A stretch of DNA of 64,000 bases from an uncultured Coriobacteriaceae bacterium (GCA_902790135.1 CADAQM010000012.1:23746-87745), one strand, 5' to 3'. Positions 53,721 to 62,521 are shown, counted from the stretch's first letter. Translations and numbers: made by a program. Notes: a model not told the origin generated them from the sequence alone.

Positions 53721-56700
53721 TTAGCGCTTCCTGGTACGGGCTACGCGGTGGGCGATGTTCTGCCAAAGGTGCGTCATGAGGCCAAAGTCGCGATGTAGCG
53801 ACTGCGGCAGCGTGGGAACGCGGTCGTAGAGAACCTGCCAGTATTCGTACTTCTCGTCGCCATAGTTGAGGATCTCGATGGTGTGGGTGCGGGCGTTGCT
53901 CCTGCGTGCCTCGTTCACACTCGTGACGCAGCCCTCGACATCCACCTGGTACTTACCATCCGAGATGGAGACCCGCACGCTGTCGCCGATGCCGAGCGTC
54001 TCGCCGTCATCGAGAAACACCGTGACGGTATGCTCGGTCATCTGGGTCGTGACGCCCTCGTACGACCTCCTCTCGCCATGAATGGTATCGACCTGCACGA
54101 GCAGGGCATCGGTGACGTGCACTGGCTCGGTGTCGCCGTCGCGCCCATCGATGAGGAACAGCGAGAGCGTGAGGAAGTACAGGTTGCGGATGATCCAGTA
54201 GGTGAGGATCAGCAGGCTGATGGCCTGCATGTAGCTGAATATGCTGAGTATGCGGATGATGCCCGCGAGCGACAGGGCGACCAGGACGATGAAGGGCGCC
54301 ATGGCGCGGTAGTCCGTCTGGCGGGTCCCATCGCGTTTAGACTTGTCTGTCACCTTGAAGGTCGCCAGATGGATGCCGAGCGCCTCCTGGACGATGGGGA
54401 AGAACAGGTGGGCCATCACGCTTGTCTCGTAGATGCCGCTCCACTTGTGGGAGATGCTCCCCTGGCTGCTGACCCTGAGTGCGACGTCCTGCATGACGAA
54501 CATGGGCAGCCAGTACACCGCGAGGTCGAGCCAGTTGCACTTGAAGACCGGCACCGCGAACACCGCAAACAGGAGCGGCGACAGGATGTAGATGAAATTC
54601 TTGATGGGCGAGAACCAGTAGACCACCGAGCTCCAGTAGCTGATCTTCTGGGCGAGGGTGAGGCCTGGTATGCTCCCGACCTTGAGCTGTCGGGCGGTCG
54701 CGATGACGCCGCGACCCCAGCGCGAGCGCTGCTGGATGTGCTCGCGGAAGGTGTGAGGCGTCTGGCCGTTGGCGAGCGGCTCGGGGAGGCCCAGGCTCAC
54801 AAATCCGTTCGACTCGATGAGGATGCCGGTGGCAAAGTCCTCGGTGATGGACTCCGTGTAGAAGCCGCCAATTGCCTCGAGCGCCGCGCGTGCGATGACG
54901 GTGTTGGAGCCGCCGTAGATGACGCTGTTGGTGCAGGTCTTCGCCGGTTCGATGGTGCGGTAGAAGAAGTTCTGCTCGTTCGGTGCGCGGGTCTCGGAGT
55001 AGAGCGCGAACTGGAAGACGTCCGGGTCATAGAAGCTCTGCGGCGTCTGCAGTAGGCCCAGGCGGCGCTGCATCTCGGGAGGCAAGTCCTGGTTGCGCCG
55101 TTCGGCGTCAACAAAGTAGGGGATCGTCTTGAGCAGGAAGTCGCTCTTGGGGATCATGTCGGCGTCGAAGGTCACGACGTAGGGCGCCTGCGTGAGTCCG
55201 AGCGCATGGTTGAGGTTGCCCGCCTTGGCACCCTTGTTGTCGGGGCGGTCAAAGTAGCCCACGCCCATCTCCTCCGCCAGCGCGCGCATCTGTGGCCGGC
55301 GGTTGTCGTCGCAAATCCAGATGTGCACCCTAGAGGGATCGGGGTAGCGCATGTGCTTGCAGCCGTTGATGGTCCTGCGCAGGAGGTCGGTCGGCTCGTT
55401 GTACGTGGCGATGAAGACGTCCACGTCGGGGTACGCTTCGTCGGGGATCTGCGGCAGCGGGTGCGTCTTCATGCCCAGCAGGTGCCAGAACAGGACCTGC
55501 GACTCGATGAAGCCGAGGACCTCGACCGCAAGCAGGATGACGTTTGTGGCGACGGCGGCCGGGCCTGCCTCCACGGGGATGGAGAAGCCGATGCGCCAGC
55601 CCAGGTAGATGATGGTAAAGAGCATGCTGAGCGTGAGGGTGACCTTGGCCACGGTGCGCGTCTTGCCGCCGATGGCCCGCTGCGGTCCCGCCGCGTCTCC
55701 CCGGAACAGGTCGTCGTAGGTGGGCGTGCGCGGGGTGGCTCCCTTGCGCGCGTAGAGCGTGAGGATGAGCTGCATCAGGAGCACGAAGCCAACGGCGGCT
55801 GCGGCATAGCGCGGCCAGGCCCTCGTGGCCACGTACCCGTCGTCGCCGAGCGAGTTCGAGATCCACGAGAGGATGTCGTCTGAGCGGCTCTTCTCGATGA
55901 CGCCGGCGGGCGTGGGGATGGACTTGGGGTCCTCGTTGCGGATGAGCTCGCGTACCCAGGTGCCCGTGGTCGTGAGGTCGCTGTTCCGGATCGTGCCCGT
56001 GGGGTCAAAGCCCGGGTTGAACATGGCCGAGGTCTCGTCCTTGTCGGAGAGGCTCCACACGGCGTAGCTGAGCTTGTGCTCGTTGAGGAAGGAGAACCAC
56101 TCGGCGGCAGACTCGAAGTCTATGACTCCGTCGCCGCTCGACTCGCACACGCCGCACTCGCTGATGAACACGGGCAGGCCGGCGTCGAGGGCCGTGGCCA
56201 GCTCCTCCCTGAGGCCTTCCTTGTGTGTCGCCGCGTAGAAGTGCAGCACGTACATGACGTTGTCGAAGTCGAGGGGACGCAGCACGGCGCTGCCGAGGTT
56301 CCTGTCGTACTCGGGCGTGCCGACCACGATGACCGCGTCGGGGATGTTCTTGCGGATGGCGGGGATGACGATGTTGCTGTATTTGACGACGTCAGTCCAG
56401 TCGGTCTTGCCGTTGGGCTCGTTGCAGATCTCAAACAGCAGGTTGGGGTAGGAGGCGTATTCGGACGAGATTGTCTCAAAGAAGTCGAGTGCGGCGTCGA
56501 TGTTCTGGTTGGGGTCGGAGTCCTCAAGGATGTGCCAGTCGACGAGCACGTACATGTCGGCCTCGATAGCAGCGTCGATGCCCTTGCGCATGAGCTCGAG
56601 GCTCTGCTCCTGGTCCTCGCCGCAGTAGACCTCCGAGTACATGGCCAAGCGGATGAAGTTGCCGTTCCAGTCGATGGACACCTGGTCGAAGAGCGACTGG

Positions 56701-56969
56701 TTGATGAACTCCGGGTACCAGGTGAGGCCGTGCGTGCTCACGCCGCGGAGCTGCACGGGGCGGCCTTCCTGGTCGACGAGCTGCGTGCCCTCCACGTGCA
56801 GACGGCCGTTGACCGACGGGCGCGCCGTCTCTACCGCATTGACGTCCTGAGCTGGGCTTTCTGCGACTTCTGTGGGGGCTGTGACCTCGTCTGCCAGGCT
56901 GGCCTTGGGCAAGACGACGAGCCCGATCATCGCAAGCACGAGAATGATGGAGATAAGCCTTCTGCGCAT
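53721..56969 (-). CDS. GH5 cellulase-cellulose synthase (GT2)-PilZ fusion protein
   Basis: A 1082-residue protein joining a hydrolase to a synthase. Residues 1-27 form a signal anchor (RLISIILVLAMIGLVVL). Residues 55-345 are a GH5 endoglucanase with FEICNEPNG (acid Glu184) and VFISECGVC (nucleophile Glu271), placed outside the cell. TM helices lie near 388-406, 440-462 and 472-496. The GT2 domain shows DDN (554-556), FDAD (601-604), TED (709-711) and QRSRW (747-751), the D,D,D,QxxRW set of cellulose synthase, followed by more TM helices. The C-terminal PilZ-like domain (about 940-1045) lacks both RxxxR and (D/N)xSxxG, so c-di-GMP binding is doubtful. ATG 56969 fits the signal sequence. Confidence 0.88.
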   Translation of the reverse strand: MRRRLISIILVLAMIGLVVLPKASLADEVTAPTEVAESPAQDVNAVETARPSVNGRLHVEGTQLVDQEGRPVQLRGVSTHGLTWYPEFINQSLFDQVSIDWNGNFIRLAMYSEVYCGEDQEQSLELMRKGIDAAIEADMYVLVDWHILEDSDPNQNIDAALDFFETISSEYASYPNLLFEICNEPNGKTDWTDVVKYSNIVIPAIRKNIPDAVIVVGTPEYDRNLGSAVLRPLDFDNVMYVLHFYAATHKEGLREELATALDAGLPVFISECGVCESSGDGVIDFESAAEWFSFLNEHKLSYAVWSLSDKDETSAMFNPGFDPTGTIRNSDLTTTGTWVRELIRNEDPKSIPTPAGVIEKSRSDDILSWISNSLGDDGYVATRAWPRYAAAAVGFVLLMQLILTLYARKGATPRTPTYDDLFRGDAAGPQRAIGGKTRTVAKVTLTLSMLFTIIYLGWRIGFSIPVEAGPAAVATNVILLAVEVLGFIESQVLFWHLLGMKTHPLPQIPDEAYPDVDVFIATYNEPTDLLRRTINGCKHMRYPDPSRVHIWICDDNRRPQMRALAEEMGVGYFDRPDNKGAKAGNLNHALGLTQAPYVVTFDADMIPKSDFLLKTIPYFVDAERRNQDLPPEMQRRLGLLQTPQSFYDPDVFQFALYSETRAPNEQNFFYRTIEPAKTCTNSVIYGGSNTVIARAALEAIGGFYTESITEDFATGILIESNGFVSLGLPEPLANGQTPHTFREHIQQRSRWGRGVIATARQLKVGSIPGLTLAQKISYWSSVVYWFSPIKNFIYILSPLLFAVFAVPVFKCNWLDLAVYWLPMFVMQDVALRVSSQGSISHKWSGIYETSVMAHLFFPIVQEALGIHLATFKVTDKSKRDGTRQTDYRAMAPFIVLVALSLAGIIRILSIFSYMQAISLLILTYWIIRNLYFLTLSLFLIDGRDGDTEPVHVTDALLVQVDTIHGERRSYEGVTTQMTEHTVTVFLDDGETLGIGDSVRVSISDGKYQVDVEGCVTSVNEARRSNARTHTIEILNYGDEKYEYWQVLYDRVPTLPQSLHRDFGLMTHLWQNIAHRVARTRKR

Positions 56970-57175
56970 AACCAACCTACCCCTCAAATAAGTGATCAAA
57001 GCGCAATGGCTGTATTGTACCGCCCTGCCTGTGGGGCCACTTGCTTGGAACCATGACCGGACGTTGGGCTCGGTGCGGAATCGGAGGAGCTTTCGGGTCG
57101 TTTGCGTGCGCGAATCACCCTCGGCTGCTCCGCAAAGCCGATCTTTGCCGGTTCACCTGGCGGCCGGGATGCCAA

Positions 57176-57220
57176 ACAAAGGCGAGGCCCGCCTCCGCAG
57201 CAGTTGCGAAAGCGGGCCTC
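57176..57220 (-). terminator. Terminator of the small CxCxxC protein gene
   Basis: GAGGCCCGC (57184-57192) pairs with GCGGGCCTC (57212-57220); on the minus strand a T-rich tail follows. The rest of 56970-57183 holds no gene I can support; the promoter of the cellulose synthase fusion must lie here. Confidence 0.7.
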
Positions 57221-57253
57221 ACGAGCAAGTGCCCTCGATCGTCGTTGCTCTGC

Positions 57254-57613
57254 CTAGAGAACGGGGCGCCCGTGCTTGGCGAGAAGCTCGTGCGCCGCGG
57301 TGCAGGCGGCGCAGTCGCAGTACTTGGCACCCTGCTCCTTGATTTCGAGCGCGTGAGCGAGCATGCCTGCGGCAACTTCCTCGCCCATGATGTCCTTTGC
57401 GGCACCACTTGCGAAGGCGATGAGCTCGTCGATCGTGGTGTGGTGCTGGTCGATGGCGTCAAGGAGCTCCTTGGTCGCGTCGTCGGCGTCGGCACCGGCG
57501 GCGATGGCGTCCTTCCAGCCCTGGGCAGCCTCGCGCGTAGTAGCGGAGCTCGAGGCGGCGGCCAGCAGCTCGTCGACCTTCTGTGCGGTGTAGTCAAACA
57601 GTTCCTTGTCCAT
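57254..57613 (-). CDS. Small conserved protein with C-terminal CxCxxC
   Basis: A 119-residue helical protein with MDKELFDYTAQKVDELL, a middle FASG patch and a C-terminal YCDCAACTAAHELL motif that could bind a metal. Similar clostridial proteins are sometimes labelled molecular chaperone Hsp90, but nothing here resembles Hsp90. Function unknown. ATG 57613 follows AGAAGGAG. It has its own terminator. Confidence 0.75.
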   Translation of the reverse strand: MDKELFDYTAQKVDELLAAASSSATTREAAQGWKDAIAAGADADDATKELLDAIDQHHTTIDELIAFASGAAKDIMGEEVAAGMLAHALEIKEQGAKYCDCAACTAAHELLAKHGRPVL

Positions 57614-57728
57614 GCTTGCTCCTTCTGGTTTGGTGATGCGTGATGACATGTTTCCATTGTGCCACGGTGTCAATTGCAGTTCGACTTGCATATGCCTGTT
57701 GGTCGGGTGAGTGGCCAGTGAGCACGTT

Positions 57729-57757
57729 GGGGAACAGGTGCCTGTCCTCTGTTTTCT
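57729..57757. repeat. REP-like palindrome R3
   Basis: A 29-bp element matching the reverse complement of R1 (13024-13052) at about 26 positions: GGRAACAGGTGCCTGTCC then YCTGTTTYC. Confidence 0.7.
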
Positions 57758-57772
57758 GGGGCGATGACCTAA

Positions 57773-57799
57773 CAAGAAAGCCGTCTAGAGATAGACGGC
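57773..57799 (-). terminator. Terminator of tRNA-Glu
   Basis: GCCGTCTA (57780-57787) and TAGACGGC (57792-57799); on the minus strand it is followed by TTTCTTGTT. Confidence 0.8.
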
Positions 57800-57809
57800 C
57801 TCAATAACG

Positions 57810-57884
57810 TGGTGCCCCCAGCGGGAGTCGAACCCGCCTCTTGACCTTGAAAGGGTCACGTCCTAACCGATAGACGATGGGGAC
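57810..57884 (-). tRNA. tRNA-Glu (TTC)
   Basis: A 75-nt cloverleaf: acceptor GTCCCCA/TGGGGGC, anticodon loop CTTTCAA giving TTC, T-arm GGTTCGACTCC, encoded CCA. It lies before its own terminator and next to tRNA-Val on the same strand. Confidence 0.95.
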
Positions 57885-57961
57885 TGATGTGAAATCACAG
57901 TATACCAGAGCAAACGGGAGTGAGGAGTGACGTACATCTGACATGGCGACTCAATCAAAAA

Positions 57962-57985
57962 GAAAAAGCTCCCATCGCTGGGAGC
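57962..57985 (-). terminator. Second (duplicated) terminator of tRNA-Val
   Basis: Copy of the GCTCCCA-TCGC-TGGGAGC hairpin plus T-run on the minus strand, inside the duplicated segment. Confidence 0.7.
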
Positions 57986-58129
57986 TCGTGTTTTCTGGTG
58001 GGCGATGACGGACTCCCGCGTCCCGCTTCGCGGAACGCTCATTGGCTTCGGGCTAAAGCCCTCAGCCCGCAACAGGCCACTGGCCTGTTGCGACCTTCCG
58101 GTTCGAGTCCATTGCGACTCAACCAAAAA

Positions 58130-58154
58130 GAAAAAAGCTCCCATCGCTGGGAGC
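58130..58154 (-). terminator. Terminator of tRNA-Val
   Basis: GCTCCCA (58137-58143) pairs with TGGGAGC (58148-58154), followed on the minus strand by six T. Confidence 0.85.
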
Positions 58155-58164
58155 TCGTGTTTTC

Positions 58165-58240
58165 TGGTGGGCGATGACGGACTCGAACCGCCGACCTTGT
58201 CCTTGTAAGGGACCTGCGCCACCAACTGCGCCAATCGCCC
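58165..58240 (-). tRNA. tRNA-Val (TAC)
   Basis: A 76-nt cloverleaf: acceptor GGGCGAT/ATCGCCC, anticodon loop CTTACAA giving TAC, T-arm GGTTCGAGTCC, encoded CCA. Its 3' end and terminator are duplicated 168 bp away. Confidence 0.95.
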
Positions 58241-58321
58241 GTGCGCATGAATTCTATCACAGCTGTGTGGCCGCACCGCCCACGTGTCGTGGCGCTGCAA
58301 CCATTGCCTATACTTTGACCC

Positions 58322-59878
58322 ATGAATACTACATGCATCGCGGGCAGCAGGCCTGCACACACCACGCTTCTATCCATTGTCGAGCTGCTGCGCGCAGAGG
58401 GTCTGCTCGTACGCGCGGAGCACGTGGATCCCGACCGGCATGTCCCGGTTAGTGGCGCCGACTGCGACTCGCGCGTCGCCGCCGAGGGCCACGTGTTCGT
58501 CTGCAAGGGTGCGGCCTTCAAGCCCGCGTACCTCACTTCCGCCGTGAGCGCAGGCGCCGTGGCCTACCTCTGCGACGAGACGCTCGCGCCATCGCTCGCG
58601 GAGGCCTGCCCCGCCACGCCGGCCCTTGTCGTCGCCGACATCCGCCGCGCGATGGCGCTCGTCTCGTCCGAGGCCTGGGGCCATCCCGACCGCGCCATCT
58701 CCGTCCTGGGCATCACCGGTACCAAGGGCAAGTCGACCGTCGCCTACATGCTGCGCACCATTCTGGACGGTGGCGAGCAGGGCGGTGGCTGCGGCATCAT
58801 GGGCTCCATCGACACCTACGATGGCGTCGAGAGCTTTGAGAGCGTCAACACCACGCCCGAGGCACCGGACCTCTGGCGGCACCTCGCCAACACGCGCGAC
58901 AGCGGCCTGCCGTGCATGGTGATGGAGGTCTCCAGCCAGGCGCTCAAGTACGATCGCGTGGTCGGCCTGGGCATTGACGTGGCTTGCTTCCTCAACATCG
59001 GCCGCGACCACATCTCTCCGCTCGAGCACCCTGACTTCGAGGACTACTTTGAGAGCAAGCTGCGTATCTTTGACCAAGCGCGCGCAGCCGTGATCAACCT
59101 CGACATGGATCACGCCGCCGAGGTGCTGGCTCGCGCCGAGACCTGTGAGAAGGTCGTCACCTTCTCGGCCACAGGCGCCGAGGACGCCGACATCTGGGCG
59201 AGCGGCATCACCTCCGAGCTGGGCAAGGTCTCCTTTGTGGTGCACAGCGAGCGCGGCGAGCGCAAGATGTGCATCTCCATGCCTGGCCTCTTCAACGTGG
59301 ACAACGCGCTGGCGGCCATCGCCATGTGCGAGCTGGCGGGCGTGGACGACGAGCTCATCGCCGCGGGCCTCGCCCACGTGCGCGTCCCGGGGCGCATGGA
59401 GCTGATCGAGACCTCCAACCCGAGCGTGTGCGCGCTTGTCGACTATGCCCACAACAAGCTTTCCTACCAGCGCTTCTTTGCGTCCGTGCGCGAGGAGTTT
59501 GCCGGACGCAAGATCATCGCGCTGTTTGGCGCGCCGGGCGACAAGGCCCAGGAGCGTCGCCGCGAGCTGCCGCGCGAGGCCTCCAAGTGGGCCGACCTCA
59601 TCATCTACACCGAGGAGGATCCGGCGCACGAGCGCACGGAGGACATCTGCGCCGAGCTGGCGTCCAACACGCCGGAGGGCCAGGACTTCGAGGTGATCTG
59701 CGACCGTCCGTCCGCCATCGCCCGCGCCACGGAGGCGGCCTTTGCCGCCAAGGAGGGCGCTGTGGTCTGCCTGCTTGCAAAGGGCGACGAGACGCGCCAG
59801 CACGAGGGAGACCGCTTTGTGCCCTGCGAGACCGACGGCGCCATCTTTGAGCGCGAGGTCGCAAAGTACGTGGACTAA
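58322..59878 (+). CDS. murE: UDP-N-acetylmuramoyl-tripeptide synthetase (MurE)
   Basis: A 518-residue Mur ligase that adds the third amino acid to the peptidoglycan precursor. It has the ATP site GITGTKGKSTVAYML, NTTPEAPDLW, VMEVSSQALKYDRV, the LNIGRDHI segment and YAHNKLSYQRF. Where meso-DAP enzymes have DNPR, this has EDPAHE, so another diamino acid such as L-Lys or L-Orn is likely. ATG 58322; the ribosome site is weak. It is followed by rph. Confidence 0.9.
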   Translation: MNTTCIAGSRPAHTTLLSIVELLRAEGLLVRAEHVDPDRHVPVSGADCDSRVAAEGHVFVCKGAAFKPAYLTSAVSAGAVAYLCDETLAPSLAEACPATPALVVADIRRAMALVSSEAWGHPDRAISVLGITGTKGKSTVAYMLRTILDGGEQGGGCGIMGSIDTYDGVESFESVNTTPEAPDLWRHLANTRDSGLPCMVMEVSSQALKYDRVVGLGIDVACFLNIGRDHISPLEHPDFEDYFESKLRIFDQARAAVINLDMDHAAEVLARAETCEKVVTFSATGAEDADIWASGITSELGKVSFVVHSERGERKMCISMPGLFNVDNALAAIAMCELAGVDDELIAAGLAHVRVPGRMELIETSNPSVCALVDYAHNKLSYQRFFASVREEFAGRKIIALFGAPGDKAQERRRELPREASKWADLIIYTEEDPAHERTEDICAELASNTPEGQDFEVICDRPSAIARATEAAFAAKEGAVVCLLAKGDETRQHEGDRFVPCETDGAIFEREVAKYVD

Positions 59879-59922
59879 CGCAAACCGCACCATCTACCTG
59901 CGGTTTTGAGAAGGAGAAGCAT

Positions 59923-60651
59923 ATGGCTGACACTCAGCGCGAGCGTTCGTACGGACGCGCGCTCGACCAGATGAGGCCCGTGAAGCTGACGTCGGGCGTG
60001 ATGAAGAACGCCGACGGCTCGTGCCTGGCGGAGTTTGGTGACACTCGCGTGCTCTGCACGGCCACGATCGAGGAGGCCGTGCCCCAGTGGCGCCGCGGCC
60101 AGAAGGCCGGCTGGGTGACCGCGGAGTACGCAATGCTCCCGGCCTCCACCAACCGCCGGACCCCGCGCGAGCAGCGCGGCCGCAAGGGACGCTCGATGGA
60201 GATCGAGCGGCTCATCGGGCGCAGCCTGCGCACCGTCGTGGACCTGCGCAAACTTGGCGAGCTCACCGTCACCTGCGACTGCGACGTGATCCAGGCCGAC
60301 GGTGGCACGCGTACCGCATCCATCACCGGCGCCTGGGTGGCGCTGCACGAGGCGCTGCGCAGCTGGGTCGAGCGCGACCGCATCCACCGCATGCCGATCA
60401 CCGGACAGGTGGCCGCCGTCTCCATGGGCGAGGTGGACGGCCTGCTGATGCTCGACCTCGACTACCCCGAGGACAGCCATGCCCAGGTGGACATGAACCT
60501 GGTCGGCACGGCTGACGGACGCATCATCGAGGTGCAGGGCACGGGCGAGAAGACGCCCTTCGACCGCGACCAGCTGAACGCCCTGCTCGACCTGGGCCAG
60601 GCGGGCATTGCCGACCTCATCCGCCTGCAGGCGGAGGCCGTGGCACGATAG
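59923..60651 (+). CDS. rph: Ribonuclease PH
   Basis: A 242-residue phosphorolytic 3'-5' exonuclease that trims tRNA 3' ends. It shows R.D.MRPVKLTSGVMKNADGS, GWVTAEYAMLPASTNRR, GRKGRSMEIERLIGRSLR and DVIQADGGTRTASITGA. Family length. ATG 59923 follows AAGGAGAAG. rdgB comes 43 bp downstream, the usual rph-rdgB pair. Confidence 0.97.
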   Translation: MADTQRERSYGRALDQMRPVKLTSGVMKNADGSCLAEFGDTRVLCTATIEEAVPQWRRGQKAGWVTAEYAMLPASTNRRTPREQRGRKGRSMEIERLIGRSLRTVVDLRKLGELTVTCDCDVIQADGGTRTASITGAWVALHEALRSWVERDRIHRMPITGQVAAVSMGEVDGLLMLDLDYPEDSHAQVDMNLVGTADGRIIEVQGTGEKTPFDRDQLNALLDLGQAGIADLIRLQAEAVAR

Positions 60652-60694
60652 TCACCGGCGGCGAGCAGCCGCCGCGCAAACAAGGAGGAACACG

Positions 60695-61336
60695 ATGGCA
60701 ATCATCGACATCAGCACGCTCGACCCCGCGCGCACCGTGGTCGTGGCCACGGGCAACGCTCACAAGCTGACCGAGATCGAGGCGATTCTCGGGCAGGTCA
60801 TGGAGGGCTTTGCCTTTGTCGCGCTGGGCGACCTCGGCGACTTCCCCGATCCGGTGGAGGACGGCGAGACCTTCTACGACAACGCCCTGATCAAGGCGCA
60901 GGCGGCGCTGGACGAGACCGGCCTGGCCATGGCCGTGGCCGACGACTCGGGCCTCTGTGTGGACGCACTCGGCGGTGACCCCGGCATCCACTCCGCGCGC
61001 TGGGCTGGCGAGCACGGCAACGACGCCGCCAACAACGAGAAGCTTCTCGCGCAGATGGCCGACGTACCCGACGACGAGCGCACGGCCCGCTTCCACTCCA
61101 CGGTGGTGCTCGTCTCGCGCGACGAGGACGGCGAGGAGATTCTTGCCGGCAACGGCGACTGCGAGGGCACGATTGCCCACGACCTGCGCGGCACCAACGG
61201 CTTCGGCTACGACCCGCTGTTCAACTTGGAGGACATCCCCGGCAAGCGCATGGCCGAGCTCGTCCCCGAGGAGAAGAACGCCATCAGCCACCGTCGCCGA
61301 GCGCTGGACGACCTGGTGGCCAAGCTTCAGGGCTAA
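60695..61336 (+). CDS. rdgB: XTP/dITP diphosphatase
   Basis: A 213-residue house-cleaning enzyme that hydrolyses XTP, dITP and ITP. It has the N-terminal VVVATGNAHKLTEIEAIL, GETFYDNALIKAQAA, VADDSGLCVDALGG, PGIHSARWAG and the FGYDPLF segment. AAGGAGGA precedes ATG 60695; the longer reading from 60608 overlaps rph. A strong bidirectional terminator follows. Confidence 0.96.
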   Translation: MAIIDISTLDPARTVVVATGNAHKLTEIEAILGQVMEGFAFVALGDLGDFPDPVEDGETFYDNALIKAQAALDETGLAMAVADDSGLCVDALGGDPGIHSARWAGEHGNDAANNEKLLAQMADVPDDERTARFHSTVVLVSRDEDGEEILAGNGDCEGTIAHDLRGTNGFGYDPLFNLEDIPGKRMAELVPEEKNAISHRRRALDDLVAKLQG

Positions 61337-61362
61337 GCTCGGAACACAAGAACAAGAAGCAC

Positions 61363-61407
61363 AAAGGGCGGTCCCGCCACCCCGAGGGGGAGGCGGGACC
61401 GCCCTTT
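61363..61407. terminator. Bidirectional terminator between rdgB and the M24 peptidase
   Basis: AAAGGGCGGTCCCGCC (61363-61378) pairs perfectly with GGCGGGACCGCCCTTT (61392-61407), with T on each side, serving both convergent genes. Confidence 0.9.
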
Positions 61408-61432
61408 GCTCTCTTATCGCTGCAGCTTTGCC

Positions 61433-62521
61433 CTACACCTCAAGGATGCGCACGTCGTGAGGGTAGTGGTTGAGCACCTCGCAGCCGTCCTCGGTGACGA
61501 TCACCAGGTCCTCGATGCGTACCCCCACGTCGCCTTCGATGTAGATGCCCGGCTCGATCGAGAAGATCTGCCCCACCCGCACGGGCTCGTCGTGGGTGGC
61601 GCTGACATCGCCGGGCTCATGGTCAACCAGGCCAATCTGATGACCGAGACGGTGCGTGAAGTACTGCCCGTAGCCCGCCTCTTCGATGACGTGGCGTGCG
61701 GTGAGGTCGATCTCAGCAAAGGTCACGCCTGGCCGTATGATGGCCTCCGCGGCCTCGTTCGCGCGGCGCACGGTCTCGTATACCTCGCGCTGATGCTCGG
61801 TGGGCTCAGCCGTGAAAAAGGTGCGCGTCATGTCCGAGCAGTACCAGTCGTACTTACAACCCACGTCAAAGAGCACCATGTCCCCCTTGTGGAAGACGGT
61901 TCCGTCGGGTTCGTGGTGCGGGTCGGCGGCGTTGGGGCCAAAGCTGACGATGGGCGTGAAGGAGTGGTCCTGCGCGCCGAGACGACGGTACTCGCCGAGC
62001 AGCCCCGAAGCGATTTCCTCCTCGGTCACACCTTCGCGCACCTGCGCGGCAAGCCACTTCATGGCCTCGTCGTTGATGAGGCTCGCCTTGCGCATGAGGT
62101 CCTTCTCGTCCTCGTCCTTGATCGAGCGCACGCCGTCCACCACGTCGGAGGCCAGCACGAAGCTGCTTGCGACGCTGGCGTCCATCATAGGCAGCAGCCA
62201 GCGCGCCGTGAGGTCCTTGTCCACGCCGAGGGCGACGGTCGGGTCGCAGGCGGCAGCTACCAGCGGCAGGGGGTCGTCGGTATCGCTGAAGGTCACGACG
62301 TTGTCGCAACATCCGCTCGCATCCGGAAAGAGGCGGTTGCAGAAGAGCGTGGCCTCCGGATGGCCACTCCGAGCGGACAGGACCAGCGCAAAAAAGCGCT
62401 CGTAGGGTTCGGTGTAGTAGCCGCTGAGGTACCAGATGGAGAGGGGATCGCAGATGAGCGCCTGCTCCAGGCCCTTCTCGCCAAACCTGGCGAGCACGCG
62501 GTCCACACGCTGCTGATTCAT
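61433..62521 (-). CDS. M24 family Xaa-Pro aminopeptidase/dipeptidase
   Basis: A 362-residue metallopeptidase that frees residues next to proline. The C-terminal pita-bread fold has the metal ligands in LFDVGCKYDWYCSDMTRTFF (two Asp), THRLGHQIGL (His), FSIEPGIY (Glu) and VRIEDLV (Glu). The N-terminal creatinase-like domain is present (CDPLSIWYLSGYYTEP). ATG 62521 follows AAAGGA. Divergent from veg. Confidence 0.92.
   Translation of the reverse strand: MNQQRVDRVLARFGEKGLEQALICDPLSIWYLSGYYTEPYERFFALVLSARSGHPEATLFCNRLFPDASGCCDNVVTFSDTDDPLPLVAAACDPTVALGVDKDLTARWLLPMMDASVASSFVLASDVVDGVRSIKDEDEKDLMRKASLINDEAMKWLAAQVREGVTEEEIASGLLGEYRRLGAQDHSFTPIVSFGPNAADPHHEPDGTVFHKGDMVLFDVGCKYDWYCSDMTRTFFTAEPTEHQREVYETVRRANEAAEAIIRPGVTFAEIDLTARHVIEEAGYGQYFTHRLGHQIGLVDHEPGDVSATHDEPVRVGQIFSIEPGIYIEGDVGVRIEDLVIVTEDGCEVLNHYPHDVRILEV

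Larger units (their letters stand above)
57946..58184. repeat. Tandem duplication of the tRNA-Val 3' end and terminator
   Basis: Segments 57946-58015 and 58114-58184 are almost identical (one base gap, one change). Each has, on the minus strand, the last 20 nt of tRNA-Val including CCA, then a GCTCCCA/TGGGAGC hairpin with a T-run. Copy 58114 belongs to the real tRNA; copy 57946 is a remnant. The 98 bp between them hold more palindromes, such as CGCAACAGGCCA/TGGCCTGTTGCG. Confidence 0.85.

Noticed and set aside
53593..53766. Longer N-terminus of TPR-like paralogue 2
   Set aside because: It would be encoded by the REP-like repeat and lacks a ribosome site; GTG 53592 has one.
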